Positions 44,576-56,742 of a DNA stretch of 64,000 nucleotides are shown one piece after another (positions within the stretch are counted from its first letter, which is position 1; each line of letters opens with the position of its first letter). Source of the stretch: Amyelois transitella (Eukaryota; Arthropoda; Insecta; Lepidoptera; Pyralidae). Below the pieces are notes generated by a model, which was given only the letters and a program-made list of their open reading frames with translations, was not told where the DNA came from and made no database searches. The position numbers were made by a program, and so were the translations under genes. Location: contig NC_083511.1 in assembly GCF_032362555.1 (NCBI RefSeq), positions 8,184,001-8,248,000 on the forward strand. Direction: 5' to 3'.

Positions 44576-46905
44576 ATGTCGAAAATTATAATTTCCCTTG
44601 CAATGCTACAGGTTTTAAGTTCGTGTGTAAATGCTAAATGTAAGTATTGTATTGTATATGTTTATTATTATTTTATTCTAACTTTTGTTCTAGTTTGTTT
44701 TCGGTTCAGTTAGTAGTATATAAGTACCCGTCCTAAAAATATCCACTGTGGATGGAAACTTTTATTATTGCAATTTTAATAAAAAAACAAGTTTATATAA
44801 TAATTAGGACAAGCGTTTTAAATTTATTTTGTTCTATTGATTTTTAGTGGTTGACTACCACTACATATATTATTAATTAAACATTGGGTAACTGATTAAT
44901 TTTATATTTTTATATTCGAAATTAAGGATGATTTCCATTGCTCATTTTTATCTTCTTTTATTTTTCCAGTTTTTGACAATAGACCATGCGAAGACAAATC
45001 GGCAAATTGTCTAGCTACCCACATCCAAGCCGCCATGCCAGTCTTCACTAAAGGATCCTATGAATATGGACTGGACATACTAGATCCCTACTCGATGGAA
45101 AATTTTGAGGTTTTGTTGGCAGGAGGGCCCCAAATCCATATAAAGCGAGGCCACGCCAAGGGCCTCAGAAAATGCGTCGTCGATTATGCAAGGTAAGGGA
45201 ATACCCTAAGTAACCAGGATTATGCGTTATTGAGGATTGAAGCATTAATGACATGAACCACATTTGTCCCTGGCTTTTTGAATTAATTAATTACACTTTT
45301 CTATAAATGTTTAAGGTTAAGATAGAGATACGATACAATAGAGGGTAGATGATATTAAAACATATTCTGCCAATATAATTAAGAAAAAAACTTAAGATAT
45401 ATCTTCAGTTTTTAGGGAGGAGATAAACTTATTTTGTAAATGTAATTCAACAAAATAGTCGAAATTACTCATTTTCAGGATGGTGGACGATACCTTAGAA
45501 ACACAATTTCATTGTAATATTAGCTTTAGAGGGAAATACAAGTCAACAGGCCGTTTGCTCATGTTTTCTTTCGATGGAGATGGAGATGCGTTGGTCAAAT
45601 GCAGTAAGTGGAACATTTTCTCAGACATTATATATAGTAGGTAGGTATATAATTTTTTTAGTACATTTTATTCAATGGAAACGTGCAATGTCCACTCTTT
45701 ATCTAAATACTGTCATGCTTTACGTAACAAATTTGAAAAGAATAGGAAACGCCAATTTTGTAAGTCGAATTAATTATAACACTACGTCTGGCCACAATGA
45801 TGTGGTTTACGTAGTTACTAATTTGGTTTTCGATTTACCTGACAGGTACATATCTTACATACGTACAACTCTTTGTCTTACGAGTATTCCTAGCATTACG
45901 GTAACATTCTCAACACTCTAGAGAGGAGCACCTGAGCGCCCTTTAATTATATTTATGAATGTGCCATTTCCTTGGTTGCCTTTTTTAGATTTTTTAGATT
46001 TCAAACTGCTGAGAACCAATTGGCACACCACATCTTACATACATAATCGCGCTACTTTCCCGGATGCAGAGACTTGCCACAATTCTTGCACTCTTTTTGG
46101 CTTCATCAACATTCATACATACATATCTTACGCCCGTCTTTAATTTCAGTGAATCTGAAAATCCACAACATCATGACCCTGGGAACCAGAGAAGATGCAA
46201 ACGGCCGCAAATTCTACGTGATGAAGAATTCTACCACGGACCATAGCTACGATGGTCGCGTCACGTACAGCCTTACAAACTTGCTTAAAGGAAGCCCTTT
46301 AGCTGGTAAGGATTTAATTTTTTGGTTCGAATTCTTCCCTTATGCCTGACTTTAGTCCCGGTTACATCCCTAACTTTCTGAGTGCGCTTTTTTACGATGA
46401 TCTTGTGTTGGATAAGTCACGTTTTTACATGAAGCGACTCCTATCTGGCCTCCGCAACTTTGGCACTAACACCTAACTAGGGAAAAGTTCAACCTATATC
46501 TCCATGCGTATCTCCCAAGGTGCGCCTTTTTATCAACCTAGCTCTCGCATTTTATAGTCGTTGGGGTTTTGCAACTTATCTATTTGACTCTTTACTTTTT
46601 GGTAAAAATACGTACCTAGTTGTTCTCTTGGCAGCAAGCAATCCGCTGCTGGACATAGGAAAAGTTAACACTTTATATACCAACATAATTTCATCAGTCA
46701 TCGATATTATTATAAATAAGTCTTACAAAAAATGGTCCTGTCTACAGGAAAAGCTGTTCTTCAATTTATGAATGAGAATTGGCGAGTCGTAGCTGAAGAA
46801 TTCGGAGACCCGTTCGTTCAATTTGGAGTATCCAAGTTCGTTACGAATGTAGAAAGATTATTAAATGTGGTGCCTAAAGACCAGTTGCTTGAAGCAAATT
46901 TTTAA
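44576..46905 (+). CDS. Juvenile-hormone-binding-protein/takeout family secreted protein
   Basis: Exons 44576-44639, 44970-45192, 45479-45603, 46150-46305 and 46748-46905 join in phases 1, 2, 1 and 1 to give 241 residues, the usual family length of about 240. MSKIIISLAMLQVLSSCVNA is the signal peptide. Two Cys near the mature N-terminus (PCEDKSANC) fit the conserved disulphide. Family landmarks are the DPYSMENFEV segment, RGHAKGLRKC, the FRGKYKSTGRLLMFS strand, VTYSLTNLLKGSPLA and the C-terminal MNENWRVVAEEFGDPFVQF. Members bind juvenile hormone or other hydrophobic ligands in haemolymph or sensory tissue; which ligand cannot be read here. Extra Cys residues (HCN and LVKC) are worth noting. 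Poly(A) signal at 46973-46978. It neighbours a gustatory receptor tail to tail, with no evident shared control. Confidence 0.9.
46405..46480 (-). repeat. Dispersed repeat fragment ('ggttgcggagat' family), inverted
   Basis: The reverse complement reads GCGGAGGCCAGATAGGAGTC then GCTTCATGTAAAAAC, matching the family at 35283 and 36985. It lies in the last intron of the JHBP-like gene. Confidence 0.5.
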
Positions 46906-47121
46906 CAAATGTAAATGTTATTTATTTTGATTTTATGTACACATAATATAATACGATATTATACGATTATTAAATAAAATTTTGACACCAATGTAAATTA
47001 AGACATTTTTATTTAATGTGCAAATAATGATATCTCGACAATACACGTGTAGCTGAAGGCTTCTTCAGTACTATACATTTTAATTACCTAATATGATTAA
47101 GGTCCTGTATAGACTGCTATC

Positions 47122-48396
47122 TTAAGCGAAATGAGAGACTTGAATTATTACGATCAAATACGTAGTTGCAACACTTATATATTTCAGCATTAGAGTAATG
47201 TCGACTGAAAACATGTCGTAGATAAACACACGAAGCGGCCATGCCTCTATCAAGTCCATGAATGCTTTGGCCTGAACTCGCATCGTCTTGGGGAGATCGT
47301 AGTCCATTATGACTTTGTTGACCAAGATCTTAGTGTCATTTCTTGTTAGAAGCAACCTCTCACATACTAAAGACATTACAGCTACTTTGAGAATCGCAGT
47401 AATGCACCAAATGATGATGGTTATCATAGATCCTGAAATGGCTTCGTTACTTCGGAAGTAATATAGAGAAGACCAGATGGTTATGACTATGTAAGTGAAC
47501 GTAGATACCAGTGTCATGAAGATTTGGTAGTTAAAGACTTGGTTAATTAGCGAACATGTTTCGCCAATTATATCGTACGTTGCAGCTAAATCGCGTATCT
47601 TCATATTTTTTGTAGACATTCGGCCTATCAAATTAAAACAATTATCAGCGTTAGTTTTGCGTTCACCGACGACGAAAACTGCAGCTCTGGTATTCTCTTT
47701 TTCATCTATAAACTTAGCTAAATAATTATTTATAACTGTTAGTCTGCACTTTAGCATATTGATCATCAAGCAGAAAACTAGAATTTCAAGATTCTCTTCG
47801 TAGTATAGCGGCATCACAATTAGTTTGCTGAACGTGATTTCTTCATCCGTGGAAAGATCGCTAGGAGTCACAAAGAAATGATACACTGTAAATGCACCAA
47901 GGTATCTGACTGACCTCTTACGCGCATTTTTGTAGAAATCTTCGCTAGTATTAATATGCAGCGCAGAATCTATATTTGCGAATGCTGTAAAGATGTTAAT
48001 ACTGTTATTGGTTAGAAGGAAACATGTGGTGATTGCTGATGTGACGTATTGAATCAATATCACTATTGACGGCACTTCATCTACAGTATCAACGAGTTTT
48101 CCAGTTCCTGTAATAGCTGCAGGTAGTTTTAAGAGAAAGGAGAATATTGCAATATACCCAACCGTCATTAATATGCTAATGAGTTTCATTTTTTTGTTCG
48201 TTGGCAGTAATTCTTCGGCAGTTATTCTGAATCGAAATATTCCAAAAAAGTTTTCTACTCTCAAAACTGGTTGCATGGTGTGGATTAAGTCATTAATTTT
48301 GTTATTATTTTTATTTTCGTTTTCTTCAGAGTCCTCAGACTTCGCTGACACTTTGTCGGATTCTTCTTTGTTCTTCGTCATAATCATCGAAGACAT
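47122..48396 (-). CDS. Gustatory receptor (insect 7tm_7 family), single exon
   Basis: One uninterrupted frame encodes 424 residues. Start: the first ATG after an in-frame TAA; a further non-ATG extension of six codons is open but unlikely. After a polar Lys/Glu/Asn-rich N-terminus comes VENFFGIFRFRI, the typical lead into the first membrane segment. Seven hydrophobic segments follow: LISILMTVGYIAIFSFLL, SIVILIQYVTSAITTCFL, YLGAFTVYHFFV, EILVFCLMINML, IFMTLVSTFTYIVITIW, MITIIIWCITAILKVAVM and KYISVATTYLIVIIQ. The last contains the family signature TYhhhhhQ, here without the usual following Phe. These proteins form ligand-gated cation channels in taste neurons; the tastant is unknown. The gene is intronless, unlike most members with C-terminal introns. 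It converges on the JHBP-like gene, with about 215 bases between stop codons. Confidence 0.9.
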   Translation of the reverse strand: MSSMIMTKNKEESDKVSAKSEDSEENENKNNNKINDLIHTMQPVLRVENFFGIFRFRITAEELLPTNKKMKLISILMTVGYIAIFSFLLKLPAAITGTGKLVDTVDEVPSIVILIQYVTSAITTCFLLTNNSINIFTAFANIDSALHINTSEDFYKNARKRSVRYLGAFTVYHFFVTPSDLSTDEEITFSKLIVMPLYYEENLEILVFCLMINMLKCRLTVINNYLAKFIDEKENTRAAVFVVGERKTNADNCFNLIGRMSTKNMKIRDLAATYDIIGETCSLINQVFNYQIFMTLVSTFTYIVITIWSSLYYFRSNEAISGSMITIIIWCITAILKVAVMSLVCERLLLTRNDTKILVNKVIMDYDLPKTMRVQAKAFMDLIEAWPLRVFIYDMFSVDITLMLKYISVATTYLIVIIQVSHFA

Positions 48397-50736
48397 GGTA
48401 GCTGACTTCAGCACAAGAACATTGTCAATACTGTGTTCACTTTACTGGATTAGACAATTACATAAATGAATTACAATCCATCACTCTAATTATTCATTAT
48501 TGGAATGAAATGTCACTGCTGACTTGAATATAAATATTGATAAGGTATTTTTATTTGTAGCTTTGGCCTAGTTATTCACTCTAACGAAATTGTATTATTT
48601 GAAACTACTATTGCTACTTACATACTGTCATTTTGGCGGTGAACCGATAATTTTTTCTTTAATTTTTTGTTTGTAAGGTGAATCATTTAGATATAAGTAG
48701 ATATAGATTCAGGTCTCGAATAAAAGATCTTCAGGTATATTGCCCCTTATACGCCTTCCACGACATTCACAGGAGTTATTCTGGAAACCATGCACATTAA
48801 CATAATGCTGTCTTAATTATTTTAAAAATAGAGAAATTGTTAGTTAATAAATACAATAATAAGAGTATATATCGAAATAAACATGTTGCCTTGGATTCCC
48901 AGCTAAGGTTTGCAGGCATAACAGCTATACCTAGAACAAATAATATTATTTTTAGATTTGCATTTATAAAAAAAATAGAGGCCGCCCGCGACTTCGTCCG
49001 CATCGGAACTCCGGGATAAAAAGTATACATAAGTATACTATATGTTATTCTGGGTCTTCAGCTAGCTACACACCTAACGTGACCATTTTTTTTTTGCGTC
49101 AGAGCGCAAAGCGTCCTTGCGGTAATTTTGTATATAAGTAAATAAAAAAATATAAGTACTATATACTTAATATATAAGTTATTTATAAATAATTATCTAT
49201 ACATATAATAAAACAGTAAAAATATTTTGTCTGTACATTTAGTATTTTTGACTGACTGTTCTCGTCAGCGAGATTTGAGTGCAATGTTGATGTAAAATAA
49301 GTATAAAAATTTGGTTTGCTTGCAAAAGCGGGACATTTTTGCTCTCGCTGGGGACAGCGGGACAGACAGCATGAAAGCGGGACAATCCCGCCGAAAGCGG
49401 GACGTATGGTCACTTTATACATACCTCATCGTAATCGCTTCAGTAGTTTTTGCGGAAAGAGCAACAAACATCCATACTGACATCCTGACATACTCACAAA
49501 CTTTCGCATTTATAATATTAGTAGGATAGGATACAGAACAAAACAGGCATTTTTTCTTTTCAAATTTTATTCCTACTAATTACCTACTTAATCACCTCGA
49601 TTGTTTTTATTTCAATGTATAGACAAACTTTTCCTACTGTTTCATTATAAGTCTAATACTGAAAGGCATGACTGATTTTAAACTTTCGCGTTGCATTTTC
49701 ACTGAAAGTCTTTGTTAAAGTGAATAAGGTAGGTACTAATATTAATATTAATTAATAATAATATTAATATTATAATATATTATTATTCTACCACTTATCA
49801 TATATCTTACGAGGGTCAACGTTTGTCAACTCAACAATACAGGTGATTACTCCCTCTTTGTGGAGACCTCGTTTTGATACCATCTGTCAGCGGTCCCAGC
49901 TGACTGCCGGCGGAGCGGACCTGCGCTCCTGGTATATACCGGGTTGTATCGACCGCCATTTGTTTTAGGGATGTACGTAACTTACTATTTTGCATTGTCG
50001 ATACTTTTTTAAAACATTATACTAGGGGAATGAGAACGAGAGATAATCTTACAATCTACTACTTATCAATGGGCCAATGAGCAAGTAAACTTAAACATTA
50101 AGATATCTTTAATAAATCTCTAAATAGTGTACCTACTTAACTTTCAGCCTTCATTCAACTACTTTCATGTCAAGAAGCGAATTCAACTGTAATTTAAAAT
50201 GTTTATTTATTTATTTAAACTTCATTGTACAAAATACAAATGTATAGCACAATTGGCAGACTTAATGCTAGAAGATTATCTACCAGTCAACCATTGGGCC
50301 TGACAGAGAGCTTTATGTGGGGTCAAACTAAATAAATATATTTATATCTACACAAAATATATAATACTCGTATAAAATAATAGTGAGTAAGATACATAAA
50401 AACTACAATAAATAAACAATATACATAAATTAATAGGTGCAGCGATAACCGAAATGAGTGAAAAGGCTTATAGGTATTAAATACCCTCGCGACTCAAGAG
50501 AAACCTACCGTATACCCGTGATTTGAGACTAACTAAATTGGAAGCAAAACCAAAACAGTGAAAAGGATGTTGTTTATGACAGCTTCAAATAAGACATTAT
50601 CGAGCCCAATCGTCGCAGCCCTATTGCCGTAGGTTTGAAGAAAGTGCCGTTGCTGCGTTGGCGTAGATAGCAGTGGACGCGCGACCGTTGCGCGGCCTGC
50701 TCACGGCGGCCCTCGCCGACCGGGCCACGAGACACC
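48397..50736. other. Spacer between gustatory receptor and the 50.7-kb first exon
   Basis: No gene recognised. It carries retrotransposon-end scraps (CCGCCCGCGACTTCGTCCGC near 48980, TATAATATTAGTAGGATAGG near 49512), a GC-rich patch at 49860-49960 with TATATA, an AT-rich run at 49740-49790 and a dispersed repeat at 50205-50345. From about 50640 the sequence becomes CpG-rich, ahead of the exon at 50737. Confidence 0.5.
50205..50345 (-). repeat. Dispersed lepidopteran repeat
   Basis: ACTTCATTGTACAAAATACA, GACTTAATGCTAGAAG and TCTACCAGTCAACCATTGGG form a familiar repeat signature, probably the end of a non-LTR element. Family not named. Confidence 0.45.
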
Positions 50737-50820
50737 ATGGGCCAAACTTCTGGCGCCGAGTGTACCCCGGACGACGACGAAGAACCCCGTATTCGTACCA
50801 ACCCTACAGAAAGATCATTG
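50737..50820 (+). CDS. Candidate first coding exon (a) of an unidentified gene
   Basis: An ATG in a strong context (ACACCATGG) opens 28 codons, starting MGQTSGAEC and ending NPTERSL, closed by a GTGAGC donor in phase 0. An in-frame stop at 50668 and no earlier ATG fix the start. Upstream 100 bases are CpG-rich, as in a promoter-proximal first exon. Gly at position 2 could allow N-myristoylation, though the context is not diagnostic. No downstream exon was found in the window, so the product is unknown. The exon at 52525 also ends in phase 0 and may be an alternative start of the same gene. An opposing 86-codon minus-strand frame is judged a shadow. Confidence 0.5.
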
Positions 50821-52524
50821 GTGAGCGGTTTCAATGAATGTTCTCTTTTTAAACAGGTTTGATGTTTTATTCAAAGAACTTGTTTTATTTCTTGTAAGTT
50901 GAATGAGACGAGTATGTAGCGATGTGAAAATGAGGAGCTTGTGCAGAAAGATGGACACTGATAGCTTTAAATAAGTAAACCGTCGTTCCCTTACTTCGAA
51001 ATTTAAAAAGGATATAGTTTTATTACATAACATTTTATTTTCAATATAGTAAGAGGTATATCTTGTGTTCTTCGATTGAAATTTGATTTCTCTGCGAATT
51101 AGATTGAAAGAAAACACTTCTGGCTTACTCATAATTATTAAGGAAACTTTTAAGTATTGATCCAGTTTTGTCATAAGAAAACCACGAAAGATCTGCATAT
51201 ACCTATCTGACTGTATCTAACCTACTGAGGTCCGGGCATTATTATCATCTACCCTTTTCGAAGATTCAAAACATTATTATACATACATACATATGGTCAC
51301 GTCTATATCCCTTGCGGGGTAGACAGAGCCAGAGCCTAGAGGGTGGAATGATAGAATTGAGATTCAAATAGTGATAGGTTGCTATCCCATATGCCCATCG
51401 CCTAAAAAAGAATCCCAAGTTTGTAAGCCTATCGCTTAGTCGCCTTTTACGACATCCATGGGAAAGAGATGGATGGTGGTCCTATTCTTTTTTGTATTTG
51501 AGCCGGGAACCACACGGCACATTATTATTTAAGTTGTATATGGTACATAATGTTTTCCCTCACCGTAAGAGTAGCAGTTCGCAATCAAACGAACAAACTC
51601 AGAAAAGTCATTGGTGCGTACTTGGCCCCGGTAAGATTTGAACCCGTGTAACCCTGAGCGTGCGTCATGCTTTTATTCTGCGACCTTATCAGTTCGAAAA
51701 TTGACGCTGTCGGCTTTTTTATTAATATCTATAAAATTACTGTCACTATCCCTCTCAAAACAGGATGGACAGTTTAGCAATGTGGAAATAAAAAAAACAC
51801 GATTTCCTGTATTGATGTTATTTACTATTTGTCGAGTCGTTTAGTCGTTTTCAATTTAAAAGTATACAGACTAAATATATATATAGTAAGTACATCTTCC
51901 CGAGAATTCCTCCATGTGGAGACTACATCTACATTCCGTATTGCCGCTTGTCCTAAAAAAGCAACTAACAATCAGGCGACGTGCTGCGAAAATTTCAAAC
52001 AATTTGATTTTCGCGCATTTTGCGTTTTTTTGTGAATGACTAACTTTAGCGTTGATTGGTTGCGTGCGTGCGTTTCGTTGCCGGTTTGTTGCGTTTGTTC
52101 AGTTGTCGGTCTGACAACACGACGGGTGGTTTGTTTCGTGCGTGCGCGGTGTGTAAAACAAAACGTCACAGCTTTGCAGAAACATCTGTCAAATTAAAAA
52201 TAACAAAGAGTTTTTCTTCGTGTGCAATAGTTTTTCCTATGGAAATTCTCTTGTTTTGCAATTGTTTTTAATAATTTTCAATGCATGGTGTTAAATGGGA
52301 TAGTTAAATTACAGTTCTGGGGCACTCACAAAATTAAACTTTTGTTTTGTTAGCTGAAAGTGTCCTATAAAGTGAGTTCTTAAATTTTAGTTGTCGATTA
52401 TATTTTTCGAGAACTAAATTGTCGTTTTATTTTATTATATTTTTTCGAATGAGTTTCTGTGCAGTGACAAACATTTATATTTTGTTTAGAGTGAACTTCT
52501 GAAAGCTGTGGTGAAAAACTCAAG
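50821..52524 (+). other. Intron or promoter region between candidate first exons
   Basis: AT-rich sequence holding an inverted SINE-like copy (51280-51520). From about 52000 on, GTGCGTGCGTTTCGTTGCCG-type sequence with a GTTCAGTTG initiator-like word suggests a promoter and a long 5' UTR leading to the ATG at 52525. Confidence 0.4.
51280..51520 (-). repeat. SINE-like element, minus orientation
   Basis: It reads, inverted, from the GCCGTGTGGTTCCCGGC head through CCATGGATGTCGTAAAAGGC to a CATATGTATGTATGTAT tail. Confidence 0.8.
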
Positions 52525-52593
52525 ATGTCGAAGGTGTCTCTGAATAATATTCCTTCTAATCCACGGATAAGTCGTCTGAGAACATATTCTCGG
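52525..52593 (+). CDS. Candidate first coding exon (b) of an unidentified gene
   Basis: CTCAAGATG opens 23 codons, beginning MSKVSLNNIPSNP and ending RLRTYSR, closed by a GTAAGA donor in phase 0. An in-frame TGA at 52492-52494 shows that no longer N-terminus is possible. The product was not recognised. Basic and polar residues dominate, so it would be a disordered N-terminal leader. Because it shares phase 0 with the exon at 50737 and lies 1.7 kb downstream on the same strand, the simplest reading is two alternative first exons of one gene whose body lies to the right of the window. Two separate genes remain possible. Confidence 0.5.
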
Positions 52594-53054
52594 GTAAGAA
52601 AAAATATGATAAATTTGTTTCTGAAAATGTATAATGTAAAATAAAAAATTTATGATTTTGAGGTTATGTACAAGTAACTTTAAAATTAGTTCTTATGTAG
52701 ATTTATATATATAACAAAAAGTACCTACTTTTAATTTCGTTAACCTAGTCTTACATTACGTATCTGCAACTTGCAATTAAAGAAGAACATTTAATTTTTA
52801 ATAAATAAAATATATATGAATAAAATAAATATAAATCTATGAAAACTAACCTAAAGCTTCCTACCTACAATAACTTAAAATAAAAGTTAACTCTTGTAAA
52901 CAAAGGGTATATAATTAACAACAACTCACCTTTGTTTTACCCTAGTAGAGTAATAGCAATGCAAAAATAAGTGGACTCATCCTTTTACCAATCAGACCCA
53001 ATTAAGTGAATGTTGGAAAAGAAAGCCTAGAGAAATTTGGAATTGTCCTGACAA

Positions 53055-53160
53055 AGGTCAGGTCAAGAGCTTTGAGTTCTTAAAGATAAAGCAAAAGAGT
53101 ATGCAGGGTTGCAAGTGGAAAGATGTAATCTCTGTCTATCACTTCGGAAAAGAAGCATGA
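53055..53160 (+). repeat. Dispersed repeat fragment ('gcaagtggaaagatgtaatc' family)
   Basis: GTATGCAGGGTTGCAAGTGG and AAGATGTAATCTCTGTCTAT are followed by GAAAAGAAGCATGATGATGA. It is the opposite orientation of the fragment at 12180-12345. Confidence 0.5.
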
Positions 53161-54008
53161 TGATGAATAAACTTTTTAACAATTGTTTAATGACAAACCC
53201 TTATTATCCCATTGTCACTGAAATAAGGATGTGACATCACTTTGATCCAGAATCCACTTGTTTTCATTTGTTTGCCATCAAAATGCAAAATGTTTGGAAA
53301 TTAGAAATTGTATATGAAGAAAATCTTGTATAGAGTACTATTTCATCAGAAATAAACTAGTTCTTTAAAAAAATATTTAAAAAGTTTACACTTAGGATAA
53401 AACAAGTATTCTTTTATGGTATGATAATCTGGTGCTAGTATTTTGTTTGATAAATCTGTCTTATCTGTACCCATAAACAGTATGATATATAATGTTATAT
53501 TGAGATAGCGAACTACCTGTCTGAACATTCTAAATATAAATAAAAAAATATAATTTCTCTTGTAGGTTCTTATAAGCACTAACTTAATATTTTTTTTATA
53601 ATCTCGTAACATCAAAAAAAAACATTAAAATTAGGTACAAGATATGTACTACAGTGATAAATTATTTCCCAACATAACAATCTACTCTAGTAGATATTCC
53701 GAGCCCCATAATTGGCACAAACTGTTTGGTGGTCAACATTTGATGACAGTATTTCAACACAAGTGACAAACATGCCTTGGTAGCTACTTATTCTGGATCT
53801 GACTCATTGTGCCTACTGCTGGTGCTTTCTTTTATTATTTAAAAATTAAGCTCTGTTAATCATGTTAGCACGTAATTTTATTTATGTTTAATTTTAATAA
53901 ACAATTAAAGTAAATTTAAATTGCATGTGACCTACATATAATAGTACCCCTATTGTATAAATATTAAGGAAAACCATATTGGACTTGTGGCCCAACAAAC
54001 TTTATTAA

Positions 54009-54150
54009 CATACATACATACATCTCTATATCCCTTTTGGGGTAGACAAAGCTGACAGTCTCAAAGGGTGTAGGGCCACATTCAGTTGTATGGCATACAA
54101 CATCCTGAAGAGTGGTTCTATTCTAAAATGCTGGAAACCCCACGGCACAC
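54009..54150 (-). repeat. SINE-like element, short diverged copy
   Basis: It reads, inverted, with a GCCGTGGGGTTTCCAGCA head and a TTTGTCTACCCCAAAAGGGA-type end with a TGTATGTATGT tail. The middle is deleted. A tandem array begins a few bases further on. Confidence 0.6.
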
Positions 54151-54154
54151 ACAC

Positions 54155-54262
54155 TTTATTACCATTAGATTAATTAGTTTATTAATATTAGATTAATTAA
54201 TTTATTAACATTAGATTAATTAATTTATTGACATTAGATTAATTACTTTATTAACATTAGAT
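54155..54262. repeat. 23-bp tandem repeat, about 4.7 copies
   Basis: Units starting at 54155, 54178, 54201, 54224 and 54247 (partial) are variants of TTTATTAACATTAGATTAAT plus TAA. It is adjacent to the SINE-like head. Confidence 0.9.
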
Positions 54263-56662
54263 AAGTTGGTTTGCTCGTTCCCTAACTATTCTAAAATTAA
54301 TTAATGGAATGAGCAAACAACCACAATTTTTAAGAAATTACATGCTCTGTTCATGAGTTTCGAGTCTTTGTCTACTCAGAGGATAAATATTTGATGAATA
54401 TGTGTTTAGCAGACTATTTAGTAACTGTAATATTTAGGAGCCGACAGTAAACTAGAACCTAATTAGATATCAATGACCTCTGCTCCAGTTGCAACAGAGT
54501 TTAGACCAATGTACATTATTACCATAATGTATCGAGTGCCGTTTTGACAGGTCTGTCTAATAAAAAAGAAAATTCCATTATTTAGGTTAAAATCTCTTAT
54601 AATTAGGAATCATTGACCTGACATTGACTTTAGCTCTTCTAGCTTTAATTTTGAAGTTAGGTATGTGTGTTCCTCATGAAAGTTTACAAATTCTTTTCCT
54701 TTGAAATGAGTTGTATTGTTCTGCATTATTTTCTTACTGTTTCTTTATTTCATTTTAAAATTCACATAATAACAAATGTTAAAAAAAATGAAAAATATGA
54801 ATAAATCTTTTTAAATAGCAAATTGGTATTAAATACGAATTAAAATTTAAAGCGGCTAAAACTATGAGTAAATACCAATACAAAATATTCTGATCATGAG
54901 TGTCATTGGTCTTTTTCCTGACAGTGCCTATTAAAGTAGAGTAGGTATGTAGGCTCTGGCTTGATGAGGAAGTTGATGTTTACACATAATTCTGAATTAA
55001 GTTAGTCAGTTACCATTATCCTATAGAATTTACTGTTACGTAAAATGTACTGAATTAATATAAAAACCAGTTATTCAAATTCGCTTCTTTTATAAGATTA
55101 TCGTAAATATTAAATTTTAGGACAAGATGTATATATACCGAATGGAAGTTTTCAGGGTACGTAATTAAGCAATGAACAGGTAGGTAACAGTCAGAAATTG
55201 AGTATTTTTTACATTCATTAGCACGACCGTAAAACTTTGCTAAGTCTTAGGATAGTATGTAAAGTAACAAGATTCCCTTTCTTTAGTGAATCCAAGTACA
55301 AAATAAGTTCTTTTTAAAAAAAACTGAAAATGTTGGTGTAGGTACTTTTTGATCATGGTGAAAAAAATTTTACGTAGGTAGCTGCCGATGGGTTGCTTTT
55401 GATGGTTTTTCGAACAAGAAACGTCGAAAGTGAAAGTTGTATTATTTTTTTTTATACCTGTCAATCAATGTAACTTCGTACGTTACACGATTATTAGATA
55501 GGTAAACACATTTTGTCATTTGTGTGATAGGTAATTAAATGGAAGTGACAACCTTGGCATCTCCTAAGCCCCTTACAGTTGTGATAAACACTGAGATAGA
55601 ATGAATATTTCAAAAACACGTCAACTCCAAATAGATAGGAGTGTCTTTGACAATGGCCGTCCTGCACAAGGCTGTATTGGAACCTTCGTGGAGGACTGAT
55701 ATTCAAGGTTCTTTCGACCGTAAACATCGGAATATTAACTTTATTTCAATTGTATATAGTTCCTAATTGCATGATTGATACACAATGTACGTGTAGATAT
55801 AGCTATACTTAGTCACGATAGGGTTTGAATTATTAAACAAAATCGATGCTAAAATTGGATATGTGTCATTGACTTTATGTACGAAGGGTTTTTTTTTCTA
55901 TCAGGAAGTAACCGCGAATAATCTAAGGTAGTTACTTGCTTTTGTTATTTCCTTATTCAAGTAGCTACCATAATTTATTGGATCAAAATATACGGCGTCA
56001 TTTGCAAGTATTATGCATCAAAACATAAACAACTATGTATAAGGATGTAGTATTCATCTATTTGAACTGTTAAAAATAGTTAATTCTTGTGGTTTCCCAA
56101 TGTGGTCATTTCGTCATGTAAACAAAAACGATTGTTTTGTTCTTTTGCTTGGTTTTTATTTGTCATCTATGTAAAAACATCATCAGCATCCCTCTCCTTA
56201 ATAATATAAGCTGAACTTGCGGTTGCCAAACAGCATTTTTAAGTCTGCTGAGAATATGGTTGTCCGATCCTATGATTTCTTCTGACCACCATATAAAACC
56301 AAAGGATAGTTAAATGGTTTTCTTTGTGGAATAAGTTGTACGTAACTTGTATACAGCATAGATGCTTATTAATTGTACCTTTAAAAATGTTAGTTTCGTA
56401 TGGAAATTGTTTATTATTACTAATGTTTTAAATAATAAATTATCTTTATAACGACTGGTACTTTGTTCAGGTATTTGATAAAATGTACAAAGATACTTAT
56501 TTTGTTTGTTTGAGTGTCCCAGCAATATTTTTCATTGCGCAACTGTAAAGAGATTAAAAGAAATCGAGTGTTGATAATGATAAAAACTACTTGTCTAAGT
56601 AGGTAACGACAACAGCAGTACCTAGCACTAATTAGGTATATTTTTCAGTTTATTGCAATTGC

Positions 56663-56742
56663 AACAGCTGAGCGTGGTCTTTCAGTCTTTCGGGACTGTT
56701 GGCTCTGTCTACCCCGCAAGGGATATAGACGTGATTATACCG
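56663..56742 (+). repeat. SINE-like element, 3' end fragment
   Basis: CAGCTGAGCGTGGTCTTTCA and GGCTCTGTCTACCCCGCAAG are followed by GGATATAGACGTGATTATA. Confidence 0.65.

Noticed and set aside
46520-46771. 83-codon hydrophobic frame before the last JHBP-like exon
   Set aside because: It lies in the intron, shares no family motif and is out of frame with the real exon starting at 46748.
50574-50834. 86-codon minus-strand frame opposite the exon at 50737
   Set aside because: The plus strand has a strong start context and a GTGAGC donor; the minus frame has no recognisable feature.
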